Below are positions 1-8,615 of a stretch of 64,000 nt of DNA, piece after piece. The notes beneath the pieces were generated by a model. It searched no databases and was not told the origin of the DNA. It saw nothing but the letters and a program-made list of their open reading frames with translations. Within the stretch, counting starts at the first letter, position 1. Every line of letters starts with the position of its first letter. This DNA comes from UBA3700 sp964478025. GTDB lineage: Bacteria > Bacillota > Clostridia > Christensenellales > UBA3700. A program made the position numbers and the translations under genes. The stretch is taken from positions 1 through 64,000 of the forward strand of contig CAYZGK010000006.1 in NCBI GenBank assembly GCA_964478025.1, read 5' to 3'.

Positions 1-20
1 AGGACATTGCCGCATCCATA

Positions 21-50
21 AAGAAGAGTTTATAGCTCTTCTTTTTTTTT
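21..50 (+). terminator. Intrinsic terminator of an upstream gene
   Basis: An 8-bp stem (AAGAAGAG at 21-28, CTCTTCTT at 36-43) is followed by a run of T. It would end a gene lying mostly left of the window; the first 20 bases may be that gene's tail. Confidence 0.7.
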
Positions 51-86
51 CTGATTTTTTTTAGAATTCCAACCTTAAAAAATGGC

Positions 87-135
87 AGTTATGGGGGTAT
101 ATTTTGTAAAAATTTAAAAAGTTGCCCCCATAACT
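87..135. repeat. Inverted repeat with no gene inside
   Basis: Perfect 11-bp arms, AGTTATGGGGG (87-97) and CCCCCATAACT (125-135), are separated by 27 AT-rich bases. The G-rich arms stand out from the surroundings. There is no T-run after it, so a terminator is unlikely; an operator or a relic of an accessory element is possible. Apart from this, a dispersed 19-bp repeat at 235 and a promoter at 286, I see nothing in the gene-free stretch 51-335. Confidence 0.6.
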
Positions 136-234
136 CGACTTTTCAAAACAATATTGTTACTTTTAGGAGTAATTATTAATTTGTATTTAGCAATTAAATA
201 ATCGACTTATTTATATTTCGCTTATTTATTAATA

Positions 235-253
235 CTGGAATTTACTTTTTCAA
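235..253 (+). repeat. Dispersed 19-bp repeat, copy 1
   Basis: CTGGAATTTACTTTTTCAA. The identical 19-mer recurs at 31828, 33071 and 33114, always between genes and on the same strand. This copy lies alone upstream of the two-component operon, more than 31 kb from the others. Confidence 0.75.
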
Positions 254-285
254 TTGCCTATCGTTTATAGCTCTAAATTCTATTA

Positions 286-314
286 TTTACAAATTTTTTA
301 CAATATGTTAAAAT
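286..314 (+). promoter_or_regulatory. Sigma-70-type promoter of the two-component operon
   Basis: TTTACA (286-291), a 17-base spacer, then TAAAAT (309-314). A short leader follows with the G-rich ribosome binding site TGGGGGA just before the ATG at 336. Confidence 0.5.
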
Positions 315-335
315 CTATATGTATATGGGGGATTT

Positions 336-1028
336 ATGAAGAAATCTATATTTGTAGTTGAAGATGATAGTTCCATAAGAGATTTATATGATATGGCATT
401 TGATAACAATGAATATACATGTTCATTCTTTGTTAATGCAGAGGATATGTTTGAATCTTTAAAAATTATTACTCCTGATTTAATTATATTGGATATTATG
501 CTTCCTGGTATGGATGGATTAACGGCACTTCAAAAATTAAAACAAAACAATGTAACAAAAGAAGTTCCAATTATCATTACAAGTGCAAAAGGTGATGAAG
601 AAACTAAGGTTAAAGGCTTGGATTTAGGAGCTGATGATTATATAGCAAAACCATTTGGTATGCTTGAGTTAATTGCACGTGTTAAAGCTAATTTAAGAAA
701 GGTTTCATATAGACAACAAGACGACAAAATGTTAAGCATAGGTGAAATTGTTGTTAATGATAATGACCATACCGTATTGGTTAATAATGAGGTCGTTGTT
801 ATAACTTTAAAGGAATATAACTTGTTAAAGTTATTAATGAGTAAAGTAGATTTAGTTGTTCCAAGAGAAGTTATTCTAAAGGAAGTTTGGGGATTTGATT
901 TTATAGGAGAAACAAGAACACTTGATATGCATATAAAATCTTTAAGAGCAAAATTAGGTACTAAAACAGACGTACCTTATATTAAAACTATTAGAGGTGT
1001 AGGTTACAAATTCTCTTCAAAACCATAA
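336..1028 (+). CDS. OmpR/PhoB-family response regulator
   Basis: DNA-binding response regulator of 230 aa, the normal length for the family. The N-terminal receiver domain (about 1-120) has the acidic pair ED near residue 9, the phospho-acceptor Asp53 in LDIMLPGMDG, and KPF near residue 107. A winged-helix output domain (about 130-228) ends with the typical RGVGYKF motif. It is followed after one base by its histidine kinase and then by manA, so the three genes look like one operon. The target genes cannot be read from the sequence. PhoP/RegX3/WalR-like by overall form; which of these is uncertain. Confidence 0.93.
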   Translation: MKKSIFVVEDDSSIRDLYDMAFDNNEYTCSFFVNAEDMFESLKIITPDLIILDIMLPGMDGLTALQKLKQNNVTKEVPIIITSAKGDEETKVKGLDLGADDYIAKPFGMLELIARVKANLRKVSYRQQDDKMLSIGEIVVNDNDHTVLVNNEVVVITLKEYNLLKLLMSKVDLVVPREVILKEVWGFDFIGETRTLDMHIKSLRAKLGTKTDVPYIKTIRGVGYKFSSKP

Positions 1029-1029
1029 A

Positions 1030-2805
1030 ATGAGAAATCGTATATTAAGAAACTTCGTAATAACAATGGCTATAACGCTGTTGGTTGTAACGGTACTAAT
1101 TATAGTATCGTTTATTATTGTAAGTAACGATTATAGTAAAAAAGAAATTAAGAATTTTGCCGATGAAACTGTAAAACAGGTTGAAAAATTTAAATCACAG
1201 GTTGATTTGAATAGATTTTTGCTTTATAAACAAGGTGGATATATAAAAATAACAGTTTTTAATTCAAAAGGTGAGGAAATTGGTGATACATATAATAATG
1301 GAGAGTATTTAAAATCTGAAGATCCGACTAAATATTTAATAGATGATTTAATAGGAGAAGATGTAGAAAACTTATCTACTCAGTCAGATACTATTGAATC
1401 TCCATACATAGAAGGAAATAGTAGGGTTTTAGTTTATTGTATAAAAGTTGAAATGCCAAAAAGTGAAGGTATTGATGTAAATGGATATCTTATTTTAAGA
1501 TTTACTACATCAATTGTAACAACTTCGTATCCTCTTTTTATTTTAATAATATCGTTACTTGTATTTTGGGTAATTATGGTTCTTTTGCTTGCAGGTGTTG
1601 TAAATTTAAATATTAAAGCGACATTAGCACCACTTCAAAATGTTCAAAAAATAATGCAGGATATACAATCTGGGAATTATAAGAAGGCAGAAGTTAACAA
1701 ATATTTAGTGGCCTCAAAAGCCGATAAGATGGTAGAACAAATAGACTCAATTGGTGAGATGATAAATGATACAATGTACAATTTAGATTATGAAAAAACT
1801 AAACTTGCGGTACTTTTAAATGCAATTCACCAAGGAATTATAGTTTTTGATAATAAATCAAATATAGTAAATACAAATCCTCAAGTAAAAAATTTGTTAG
1901 GTTTTGAGGTAAAATCTCAAGAAGATTTTATGAATAATAAAGAATGTATTGATGTATACAAACAAGTCACTCAAGCATATGATGTAAAACAGGAAATAAC
2001 TACAACATTATTTATTAATAATAATTGGTTAAGAGTAGAGACAGTATTCCCAGATAATAAAGAATATTCAGATGGTTTATATATGCTTTTACTATTAACT
2101 GATATAACACTTGAAAAACAAACAGCACAAGCAAGAAGTGAGTTCTTTGCTAATGCATCACATGAATTAAAAACTCCACTTACTGCTATTAGTGGATATT
2201 CAGAATTATTAACGAATAAAGAATTGCCAGATAATAAAAAGAAAAAATGTGCAGAAGAAATTTATCAAAATTCGCAAAAAATGAAAGGTCTTATAGATCA
2301 AATATTAGAAATAGGCAAGATAGATTCTGTTGGTAAAACTATTGAAAAAGAAGAACTTTTACTTGAAGACGTTGTAGATGATGTTATGGATTCATTGCAG
2401 GTTGTTGCAGATAAGAAAAATATTGAGTTATTTAGAGAAGGAACAGGCACAATAAAAGGAAATAAAAAGCAAATAATATCACTAGTTAGAAATTTAGTTA
2501 GCAATGGGATTAAGTATAATAACGAAAATGGATTTGTAAAAGTAATTATTGAAGATAAAGATAGTGAAGTTATTATGAAAGTTCAAGATAACGGGATAGG
2601 AATATCTAAAGAAAATATAGATAAGATATTTGAAAGATTCTATAAAGTTGATGAATCTCATACGCAAGCAGGAGTCGAATCATCAACAGGACTTGGATTA
2701 TCTATAGTTAAACATATTGTAGAAAGTCATAATGGAAATATAGAAGTTTTAAGTGAATTAAATAAAGGTTCAACTTTTATAATCACATTTAAAAAAGGAG
2801 AATAA
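1030..2805 (+). CDS. PhoR/WalK-like sensor histidine kinase
   Basis: Membrane histidine kinase, 591 aa, partner of the response regulator one base upstream. Two transmembrane segments (about 9-31 and 167-191) enclose an extracytoplasmic sensor domain of about 135 residues. A HAMP-like linker and a PAS-like domain (about 255-350) follow. The HisKA H-box SHELKTPLTAISG has the phospho-acceptor near His378. The HATPase domain shows the N box (NLVSNGIKYN), DNGIGI, the F box and GLGLSIVKHI. The extracytoplasmic domain has no motif I recognise, so the signal is unknown. The stop overlaps the translation start region of manA (one base between them), supporting co-transcription. Confidence 0.93.
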   Translation: MRNRILRNFVITMAITLLVVTVLIIVSFIIVSNDYSKKEIKNFADETVKQVEKFKSQVDLNRFLLYKQGGYIKITVFNSKGEEIGDTYNNGEYLKSEDPTKYLIDDLIGEDVENLSTQSDTIESPYIEGNSRVLVYCIKVEMPKSEGIDVNGYLILRFTTSIVTTSYPLFILIISLLVFWVIMVLLLAGVVNLNIKATLAPLQNVQKIMQDIQSGNYKKAEVNKYLVASKADKMVEQIDSIGEMINDTMYNLDYEKTKLAVLLNAIHQGIIVFDNKSNIVNTNPQVKNLLGFEVKSQEDFMNNKECIDVYKQVTQAYDVKQEITTTLFINNNWLRVETVFPDNKEYSDGLYMLLLLTDITLEKQTAQARSEFFANASHELKTPLTAISGYSELLTNKELPDNKKKKCAEEIYQNSQKMKGLIDQILEIGKIDSVGKTIEKEELLLEDVVDDVMDSLQVVADKKNIELFREGTGTIKGNKKQIISLVRNLVSNGIKYNNENGFVKVIIEDKDSEVIMKVQDNGIGISKENIDKIFERFYKVDESHTQAGVESSTGLGLSIVKHIVESHNGNIEVLSELNKGSTFIITFKKGE

Positions 2806-2806
2806 A

Positions 2807-3754
2807 ATGTATCCAATTAAATTAAAGCCAGCAACAAAAGATTATATTTGGGGCGGAAATCAATTGAAAAAAATATGGAAAAAAGAAAGCAGCAGTGATA
2901 ATATTGCTGAATCTTGGGAATTATCATGTCATAAGGATGGGGAATCTACTGTTTTAAATGGGGAGTTTAAAGGTAAGACCTTATCTTGTGTTCTTGAAAA
3001 TCATAAGGACTTTTTAGGTAATAATGCATCACGATTTAAGTTTTTCCCTATATTAATTAAATTAATTGATGCAGCTTCTAATTTGTCTATTCAAGTTCAT
3101 CCCTCAGATGAATATGCGCTTTTAAATGAAGGACAATATGGAAAAACAGAGATGTGGTATATTGTTGATGCAAAAGAAGGGGCCGGCGTTTATTGTGGTT
3201 TTAAAAAGCCTTATACAATTCAAGAGATAGAAAAGGCACTTAGGGATAATAAAATCTTAGATGTACTTAACTTTATACAAGTAAAAAAGGGAGATTGTAT
3301 TTTTATTCCTTCAGGTACAGTACATGCAATATGTGGTGGACTTTTAATATGCGAGGTACAACAAAATAGTTCTTTAACATATAGACTTTATGATTATGAT
3401 AGAGTAGGAAAAGATGGTAAGAAAAGAGAACTTCATATAGACAAGTCTTTAAAAGTTATTGACCCTACTAAAGTATGTAAAGTTAATGATGGTGTAGTTT
3501 GTGTATCAAACGAGGAAAAAGAATTAGCTTCTTGTAAATACTTTAAAGTTAAGGAATTAAAAATAGAGAATAAAAAGTTTATTAATATAAATGAAGATAG
3601 TTTTATTTCGCTAACTGTTGTAAGTGGTGAAGGCTGTATTTCTGTTGATGGAAATGAAGAAAAGTTATCACTAGGTGATACGTGCTTTGTTCCAGCAAAT
3701 AGTAAAGAATGTTATTTAGATGGTGCAATGACTTTAATAGAGGCTTACGTTTAA
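2807..3754 (+). CDS. manA: Mannose-6-phosphate isomerase, class I
   Basis: Interconverts mannose 6-phosphate and fructose 6-phosphate; zinc-dependent cytosolic cupin enzyme. The protein has 315 aa, the short Bacillus-type length. Typical segments are YIWGG near residue 15, the metal-site segment IQVHPSDEYA near 97, FIPSGTVHAICGG near 165, and EVQQNSSLTYRLYDY with YDY and the active-site Arg near 190. It begins one base after the histidine kinase gene, an unusual partner for a two-component system. Its stop overlaps the stop of the convergent gene 3751-5262 by 4 bp. The isomerase assignment is firm; why it sits in a signalling operon is not known. Confidence 0.93.
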   Translation: MYPIKLKPATKDYIWGGNQLKKIWKKESSSDNIAESWELSCHKDGESTVLNGEFKGKTLSCVLENHKDFLGNNASRFKFFPILIKLIDAASNLSIQVHPSDEYALLNEGQYGKTEMWYIVDAKEGAGVYCGFKKPYTIQEIEKALRDNKILDVLNFIQVKKGDCIFIPSGTVHAICGGLLICEVQQNSSLTYRLYDYDRVGKDGKKRELHIDKSLKVIDPTKVCKVNDGVVCVSNEEKELASCKYFKVKELKIENKKFININEDSFISLTVVSGEGCISVDGNEEKLSLGDTCFVPANSKECYLDGAMTLIEAYV

Positions 3755-5262
3755 GCTTTTGTCAAATCGTCGATGTAATTTGCGCTTAAACCAAACTTTT
3801 TGATTTGAGCGGCTAATTTTTGGGCATCTATTGCGTTTCTATAAGCTTTACTTACATGAAATACTCTCATTCTTGAATCAAGTATTTTAAATGCGTAACC
3901 TACAGGAGTAGATATGAATACAAATGAACCTGTAGATAAAATGTTTCTAAATGTAGTTGCTGTTAATTCGTTTGGTTTAGTCTTAATAGGTGTTGATTCG
4001 TATAGAACTTTTCCTTGATCGTTTTTAAGAACCAACTTATATGGTTTAACATTATCATTTGACCATTGAATTTCAAATTTTCCATTTTCTGGTTTAGGTT
4101 TTTTGTCTGTGCCAATTATGGAAACAGTTGCAAGTCTTGCCATTTCAGCTTCTTTTTCGGAAGCACGCTTTGCTTCAATTCTAGCTTGCGCTGCTTTCTT
4201 TTTCTTTTCTTCTTCCTTTTCCTTAATAGCATCACTAGCTTCCTTTGCAGCAGAAACACCACCTTTCTTTACAGCAGAAGCTTTAACTACACCTCTTTTT
4301 GCTCCTTTTAAGTTTGCAGCAGAAATAGAGGTTATTGTAGGTCCCTTCTTTTTAGCAAGTTCGGCTTTTTTCTTTTCTTCCTCTTCTTTTTCTTTAGCTA
4401 AACGTTCTTGCTCTTGCTTTTCGGCTTCTTCTTTAGCCAAGCGCTCTTGTTCTTGTTTTTCAGCTGCCTCTTTAGCTAAACGTTCTTGTTCTTGAGATGT
4501 ATCTTGTGTATTATTTTCTATATTTTCTTGTTCGTTAGATTCTTTTTGTTCTATATTTTGAGAAATAGTTTCTTCTTGAGTGTTATTTGTTTGCTCAGTA
4601 GCAACATTTTCGTTATCTATAGGTGATTCAACTTCTTCTTGAGTATCACTTGTAGATTCTTCTTTATTTTTATCTACGTTTTCTTCTAATTCTTCTTTTG
4701 AAGCTTCAATATTATCTAGAGTAGGTGTTTCTTCGCACTCTGGTGCTACTTCTTCTTCTGCGTTAGTTTCGCTTTCAACAGGAGTTTCTGTACTTTGAAC
4801 TTCTGTTTCAGGTTCTACGATTGAATTATCTTCTTCAACTTGATCTTCAAGTTCTTCTAATTCAATTTCGTCAAGAACTTCTTCTTGAGGAATTTCTCCA
4901 GCTTCTTGTTTTTGTTTACTTGCTTCAAGTTGTTCTTGTTCTTGTTTTTCTTTTAAAGCTTTAGCTTCAGCTTCTTTCTTTTCTTTTGCCTCTCTTGCAA
5001 GTCTATCTTCTTCATCTTCTTGATTAACCTCAGCAAGTAGTGTATCAAAATCTACAAAGTTTTCAGGATTAGGAATTCTAGATACAGAAATAAATAAAGG
5101 AAGTGTAGGGCGCTCTTGTTTTGCACCTAAGTGTAAATGTTTTTGAACATCTCTAATAATTTGATTTGAAATAGGTTCACCTAATTCAACAAAGGTAGTT
5201 TCTTCTTGTGCTTCTACCTTTTTTACTTCCTTATTATCCTTATGTTTACCAAATAATCCCAT
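3751..5262 (-). CDS. Charged coiled-coil protein with conserved C-terminal domain
   Basis: Function not recognised; 503 aa. A short N-terminal segment begins MGLFGKHKDNKE. About residues 90-340 are extremely rich in Glu, Lys and Gln, with near-tandem repeats such as EKQEQERLAKEEA, and should form coiled coil or disordered spacer. The last ~120 residues are of ordinary composition (GKFEIQWSNDNVKPYKLV, then an Ala/Ile-rich end) and faintly resemble the small DUF1508/YegP fold, though I would not insist on it. No signal peptide or membrane segment is visible. An SD (AAAAGGA) precedes the ATG. It is transcribed alone, convergent with manA and divergent from sua5. Reading frames on the plus strand inside it are mirror artefacts of the low-complexity repeat. 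Confidence 0.75.
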   Translation of the reverse strand: MGLFGKHKDNKEVKKVEAQEETTFVELGEPISNQIIRDVQKHLHLGAKQERPTLPLFISVSRIPNPENFVDFDTLLAEVNQEDEEDRLAREAKEKKEAEAKALKEKQEQEQLEASKQKQEAGEIPQEEVLDEIELEELEDQVEEDNSIVEPETEVQSTETPVESETNAEEEVAPECEETPTLDNIEASKEELEENVDKNKEESTSDTQEEVESPIDNENVATEQTNNTQEETISQNIEQKESNEQENIENNTQDTSQEQERLAKEAAEKQEQERLAKEEAEKQEQERLAKEKEEEEKKKAELAKKKGPTITSISAANLKGAKRGVVKASAVKKGGVSAAKEASDAIKEKEEEKKKKAAQARIEAKRASEKEAEMARLATVSIIGTDKKPKPENGKFEIQWSNDNVKPYKLVLKNDQGKVLYESTPIKTKPNELTATTFRNILSTGSFVFISTPVGYAFKILDSRMRVFHVSKAYRNAIDAQKLAAQIKKFGLSANYIDDLTKA

Positions 5263-5384
5263 ACCAATCCTTTTCCTATTAAGCTTATTTACTTAATGTT
5301 ATCATAATTTAATAATGTATGTAAACATACATAAGCTTGTCAAATGTTGCAAAAGTATATAAAAGATTATATCATATTTATGTT

Positions 5385-6371
5385 ATGGAAACAAAAATTT
5401 TAGAAGGACAAGAAGCTATAAAAGAAGGTGCAAAATTAATAAAAGAGGGAAATATTGTAATATTTCCAACTGAGACTGTATATGGTCTTGGCGCCAATGC
5501 TTTTAATGAGGAAGCAGTTAAAAAAATATATATAGCAAAAGGAAGACCATCAGATAATCCACTAATTGTTCATGTTGCAAATAAAGAGCAAATAAAAGAT
5601 TTAGTTACAGAAATTTCAGATAAAGCACAACTTTTAATAGATAAGTTTATGCCAGGCCCAATAACAATAATCATGCCAAGAGCAAAAATAGTTCCTAATG
5701 TTGTAACAGGCGGATTAGATACTGTTGGAATTAGAATGCCAGAGCATAAGGTTGCAAGAGAATTTATTGCGGCTTGTGGTTGCCCAATTGCAGCGCCATC
5801 TGCTAATGTTTCAACTCATATTTCTCCAACTAATTCAAAAGATGTATATGAAGATATGGTAGGTAGAGTTCCATTAATAATTGAAGGTGGTCCTTCAAAT
5901 GTTGGAATAGAATCAACTATAGTTGATATGACAACAGATGTACCAACAGTTTTAAGACCAGGCGGCATTACTCCAAAAATGGTAGCAGATGTTTTAGGAG
6001 CTTGTGCTACTTTTAAAGGTGAGGTAGTTGTAGCAAAAGCACCAGGTATGAAATATAAGCACTATGCGCCATCATGTGATATGGTAGTTGCTACAGGTAT
6101 TGAGTCAATGTTAAAAGAGTATGATAACCAAAAACAAAAGGGTAAAAATCCAATTCTGCTCGTTAGAAAATCTTGGCAAGAAGGTTTAGGGGGAAGAAGG
6201 TTTATCTTGGTTGGAGATAGTGATGATGAAGTTATGAGAAATATATTTGCAGTAATGCATGAAGCTCAAAAAATATCTGATTATATTATTTGCCAAGATT
6301 TTGGAGAAGAAGGCAAAAATGCTTCTGTTATGAATAGAGTAAATAAAGCAGCTGGAGGAATTAGAATATGA
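5385..6371 (+). CDS. ywlC: Threonylcarbamoyl-AMP synthase, Sua5 type
   Basis: Makes threonylcarbamoyl-AMP from threonine, bicarbonate and ATP for the tRNA t6A37 modification. The YrdC domain (about 1-200) has the segment FPTETVYGLGANA, the KGRPSDNPL motif, and SANVS. A C-terminal Sua5 domain follows, as in Bacillus YwlC (about 340 aa). A TTG 48 bases upstream would extend it, but homology begins at METKILEGQ, so I use the ATG at 5385 (328 aa). No clear SD precedes it; TTGCAA (5347) and TATCAT (5370) at 17-base spacing would put transcription start almost at the ATG, so a near-leaderless mRNA is possible. It overlaps ywlE by 4 bp. Confidence 0.92.
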   Translation: METKILEGQEAIKEGAKLIKEGNIVIFPTETVYGLGANAFNEEAVKKIYIAKGRPSDNPLIVHVANKEQIKDLVTEISDKAQLLIDKFMPGPITIIMPRAKIVPNVVTGGLDTVGIRMPEHKVAREFIAACGCPIAAPSANVSTHISPTNSKDVYEDMVGRVPLIIEGGPSNVGIESTIVDMTTDVPTVLRPGGITPKMVADVLGACATFKGEVVVAKAPGMKYKHYAPSCDMVVATGIESMLKEYDNQKQKGKNPILLVRKSWQEGLGGRRFILVGDSDDEVMRNIFAVMHEAQKISDYIICQDFGEEGKNASVMNRVNKAAGGIRI

Positions 6372-6799
6372 AAATAATGTTTGTATGTACAGGAAACACA
6401 TGTAGATCGCCACTAGCTCAGGCTCTTATGATTGAAAAATTAAAGAAAATAGGAAGAGAAGATATAACTATAGATAGTTGTGGTATATATTGTGAAGAAG
6501 GAGTGCCAATTTCAGAAAACTCAAGAAAAGTGTTAGAGGAAAGAGGTATAGATTTTTTCCATACATCAAAGAGTGTACAATCAATAGATGTTGATGGAGT
6601 TGATTATTTTATTTGTATGACAAAATCTCACAAAATGTATTTAAGTACAATTGTTGATATAAATAAAATATATTGCTTTGATGATATAACTCACGATGGA
6701 GATATATCAGATCCTTACGGCCAAGATTTAGATGTTTATAGAAAAACTGCTGATCAAATAGACAAGGCTTTGGATATTTTAATATTTAAAATAAAGTAA
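6368..6799 (+). CDS. ywlE: Low-molecular-weight phosphatase, YwlE type (arginine phosphatase-like)
   Basis: Cytosolic phosphatase of 143 aa. The P-loop is at residues 7-13 (Cys7, five residues, Arg13) in CTGNTCRSP, and the general acid is in the C-terminal DPYGQ. Residue 11 is Thr. In Bacillus YwlE a Thr at this place selects phospho-arginine, where tyrosine phosphatases carry Ile (CLGNICRS). I therefore favour protein-arginine phosphatase, but no McsB kinase lies in the window. It overlaps sua5 by 4 bp. In Bacillus the next gene is ywlF (rpiB); here rpiB comes 2.4 kb later, after an inserted accessory module. Confidence 0.88.
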   Translation: MKIMFVCTGNTCRSPLAQALMIEKLKKIGREDITIDSCGIYCEEGVPISENSRKVLEERGIDFFHTSKSVQSIDVDGVDYFICMTKSHKMYLSTIVDINKIYCFDDITHDGDISDPYGQDLDVYRKTADQIDKALDILIFKIK

Positions 6800-6832
6800 A
6801 AAGAAGTTTTTCTGTATATTTAGGATAAAAAA

Positions 6833-7393
6833 TTATATTTCTTCAAACGTAATTTCACAAGACATTTCAAAGTTTTCATCATATTCTTCAGTTAAATATG
6901 CTTTTAAATTGTCAAATTCTTTTCTCGCATCATATCCTCTATATATAAAAATATTTTCTCCACAATCATCTTTTTCCAGTGAAAGTTGGTAATTATCTTC
7001 AAAGGTAAATATTATCCCATGTGTATCTTTAGTTTTGTATATTTTATGTGTGGTTTTGTCAACAGCTGTTTGAATAGAGTTTACAAGTTCAATTTTTGTT
7101 ATTTTTAAATTTAAATTTTCGTTTACAAAATCCTGGTTTTCTATAGTAGATTTTACTTGTTTTACCTGTTTAATTTGAATATAACTTATTTCTTCATCAT
7201 ATCCTATTAATTTTCTAATTTTGTAATAATCTGTGAAAGAATAAATTTTTTCATTTATTATTAAAAATACAGCACCATAAGAAATGTTAATAAAAGTAAA
7301 AGCTTCGTGAGAAAAAGTTTTTAAATTTTGTCCTACAAAAGATTTTAGTATATTTTTGCTAGAATTAGATATTTGATTGTTAGTTATTGTCAT
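6833..7393 (-). CDS. Putative immunity protein of module A
   Basis: Not recognised by family; called immunity-like from position and form. It is an acidic, soluble-looking protein of 186 aa without signal peptide or membrane segment, the last gene of the module DUF4417 / toxin-like / this gene. An ATG 18 bases upstream is in frame, but AAAGGAG ahead of the ATG at 7393 fits this start better. That SD lies inside the last codons of the toxin-like gene and only one base separates stop and start, so the pair is translationally coupled. It is not obviously similar to the immunity-like proteins of modules B and C, as expected if it matches a different toxin type. Confidence 0.5.
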   Translation of the reverse strand: MTITNNQISNSSKNILKSFVGQNLKTFSHEAFTFINISYGAVFLIINEKIYSFTDYYKIRKLIGYDEEISYIQIKQVKQVKSTIENQDFVNENLNLKITKIELVNSIQTAVDKTTHKIYKTKDTHGIIFTFEDNYQLSLEKDDCGENIFIYRGYDARKEFDNLKAYLTEEYDENFEMSCEITFEEI

Positions 7394-7394
7394 A

Positions 7395-7778
7395 TTATTT
7401 TCTCCTTTCAAAATGAATTTTTTGGGGTTTTATATTGCCATGATTGTTTGATTTATTTATATTTATTTCAACAGCGGGGCTATCTTTGGTCGATGTGATT
7501 TCTCTATAAGTAATTACTGTCCCATCTTTTAATTTAGTACGAACTCCCATGTTGTTTTGTAAGTTTGTTTCAATTCCACCAAAAGCTACAATATTATAAA
7601 ATTTTTGTGCTTCTTTGGTTGGATCGTTACAATATATTTGTCGAATCTGACAATTGCCTGCTTTGCCTTTCTCACCAAAATAACCACAATTGTTTAAAGG
7701 ATAATCTTTAATTATGTTGTCTATATTGTCTAGTATCTCGCGATAAGTTGGTGTGTTGCCCTTATAATATGTTCCCAT
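7395..7778 (-). CDS. Small toxin-like protein of module A
   Basis: A protein of 127 aa with no signal peptide. Its C-terminal half (GTVITYREITSTKDSPAVEI, ending QKIHF plus a short basic tail) resembles, from memory, toxin domains found at the C-terminus of polymorphic toxins such as LXG or Rhs proteins. Here the domain stands alone, with no delivery domain. It begins a few bases after the DUF4417 stop; its SD (AAGGAG) is formed by the last codons of DUF4417. Its own last codons (RRK, AGG AGA AAA) form the SD of the next gene. Toxicity is inferred. A phage-derived or regulatory role is also possible. Confidence 0.5.
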   Translation of the reverse strand: MGTYYKGNTPTYREILDNIDNIIKDYPLNNCGYFGEKGKAGNCQIRQIYCNDPTKEAQKFYNIVAFGGIETNLQNNMGVRTKLKDGTVITYREITSTKDSPAVEININKSNNHGNIKPQKIHFERRK

Positions 7779-7781
7779 ATA

Positions 7782-8432
7782 TTATATCTCCTTTTTACAA
7801 TTTTTTTCAAAACGATTAGGATATCTATGAAATGTTGTAAGGTTTTCTAGTCCATCAAAGATAACCTTTGGCATATAACCATAAACAATTACATCTAAAG
7901 GCGTGAGAACTTTAATCATTTCAATTAATCCTTTTCTAAACATTAGTTTTTGTTTATTAGATTTAATGCAGCCATGTGTAGATACTGCAAGAATTGAATT
8001 TTTAGGTAGTCCATTAAAACAAAATCTGAAACTATCTTCATCTGACCAACGAACAGTAGGAATAACCGGTATACCATGCTGCTGCATATAAATACCACAT
8101 GCTCGTTTAAAATATGTATTGGTCATTTGAAGATAATCTAATTGTCCAATGGCTAGAGAACAATCTGGTGTTATTACACCATCATATTGTGAAAGCAGTG
8201 GAATATATGTCTTAATATTTGCAATAAACTTTTCAAAGATTTTATCGTGTATATAAAAATGAATATATCCTCGCTTTGTTTGAGAAGTTTTTATTTTCTC
8301 AAAGGATATTAATTCTTTTGGAATTGAAGAATTGTGCATGTCAATTATTTCTGGCATTTTTATGTCTCCTGTAAAATTAGCATTTTTAGTTAGGTATGCT
8401 TGAAAACCATCATCGAATTTGTTTCTTTTCAT
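7782..8432 (-). CDS. DUF4417 protein, module A
   Basis: A protein of 216 aa. It has the conserved core I associate with Pfam DUF4417: ITPDCSLA near residue 85, NTYFKRACG, IPVIPTVRWSDE, FRFCFNGLP, AVSTHGCIK and VIVYG. Biochemical function is unknown. Residue blocks match the DUF4417 proteins at 46222 and 52000 throughout, with moderate divergence. First gene of a minus-strand operon with a toxin-like and an immunity-like gene, and divergent from an XRE regulator across a promoter region full of repeats. A good SD (AAAGGAG) precedes the ATG. No membrane segment is evident. Confidence 0.78.
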   Translation of the reverse strand: MKRNKFDDGFQAYLTKNANFTGDIKMPEIIDMHNSSIPKELISFEKIKTSQTKRGYIHFYIHDKIFEKFIANIKTYIPLLSQYDGVITPDCSLAIGQLDYLQMTNTYFKRACGIYMQQHGIPVIPTVRWSDEDSFRFCFNGLPKNSILAVSTHGCIKSNKQKLMFRKGLIEMIKVLTPLDVIVYGYMPKVIFDGLENLTTFHRYPNRFEKNCKKEI

Positions 8433-8505
8433 ATAGGTTTTTCTCCTTTCTATGAATAAGAATATAGAAGAAAGAAAAGATTATCAATTCCGGCAAATAT
8501 TTATG

Positions 8506-8555
8506 CAATTTGATAATTAAATTGTTGTAAAATAATAAAAATTGTTATAAAATAA
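8506..8555. promoter_or_regulatory. Divergent control region of module A with operator-like repeats
   Basis: A near-palindrome CAATTTGATAATTAAATTG (8506-8524) is followed by two direct repeats, ATTGTTGTAAAATAA (8521-8535) and ATTGTTATAAAATAA (8541-8555), 20 bases apart. TTGTTG (8523) and TATAAA (8546) at 17-base spacing can be the promoter of the XRE gene, overlapping the repeats. This fits autoregulation and control of the divergent DUF4417 operon by the XRE protein. Confidence 0.45.
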
Positions 8556-8615
8556 AAATACTAATAAATATTGAGTAATTAACTTGTGTCAATAAATAAG
8601 GAGAGTATTTGTATT

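Noticed and set aside
4066..4495. Plus-strand frames rich in Phe, Ser and Ala inside the charged coiled-coil gene
   Set aside because: They are mirror images of the Glu/Lys/Ala-rich repeat on the minus strand; no SD and no family similarity.
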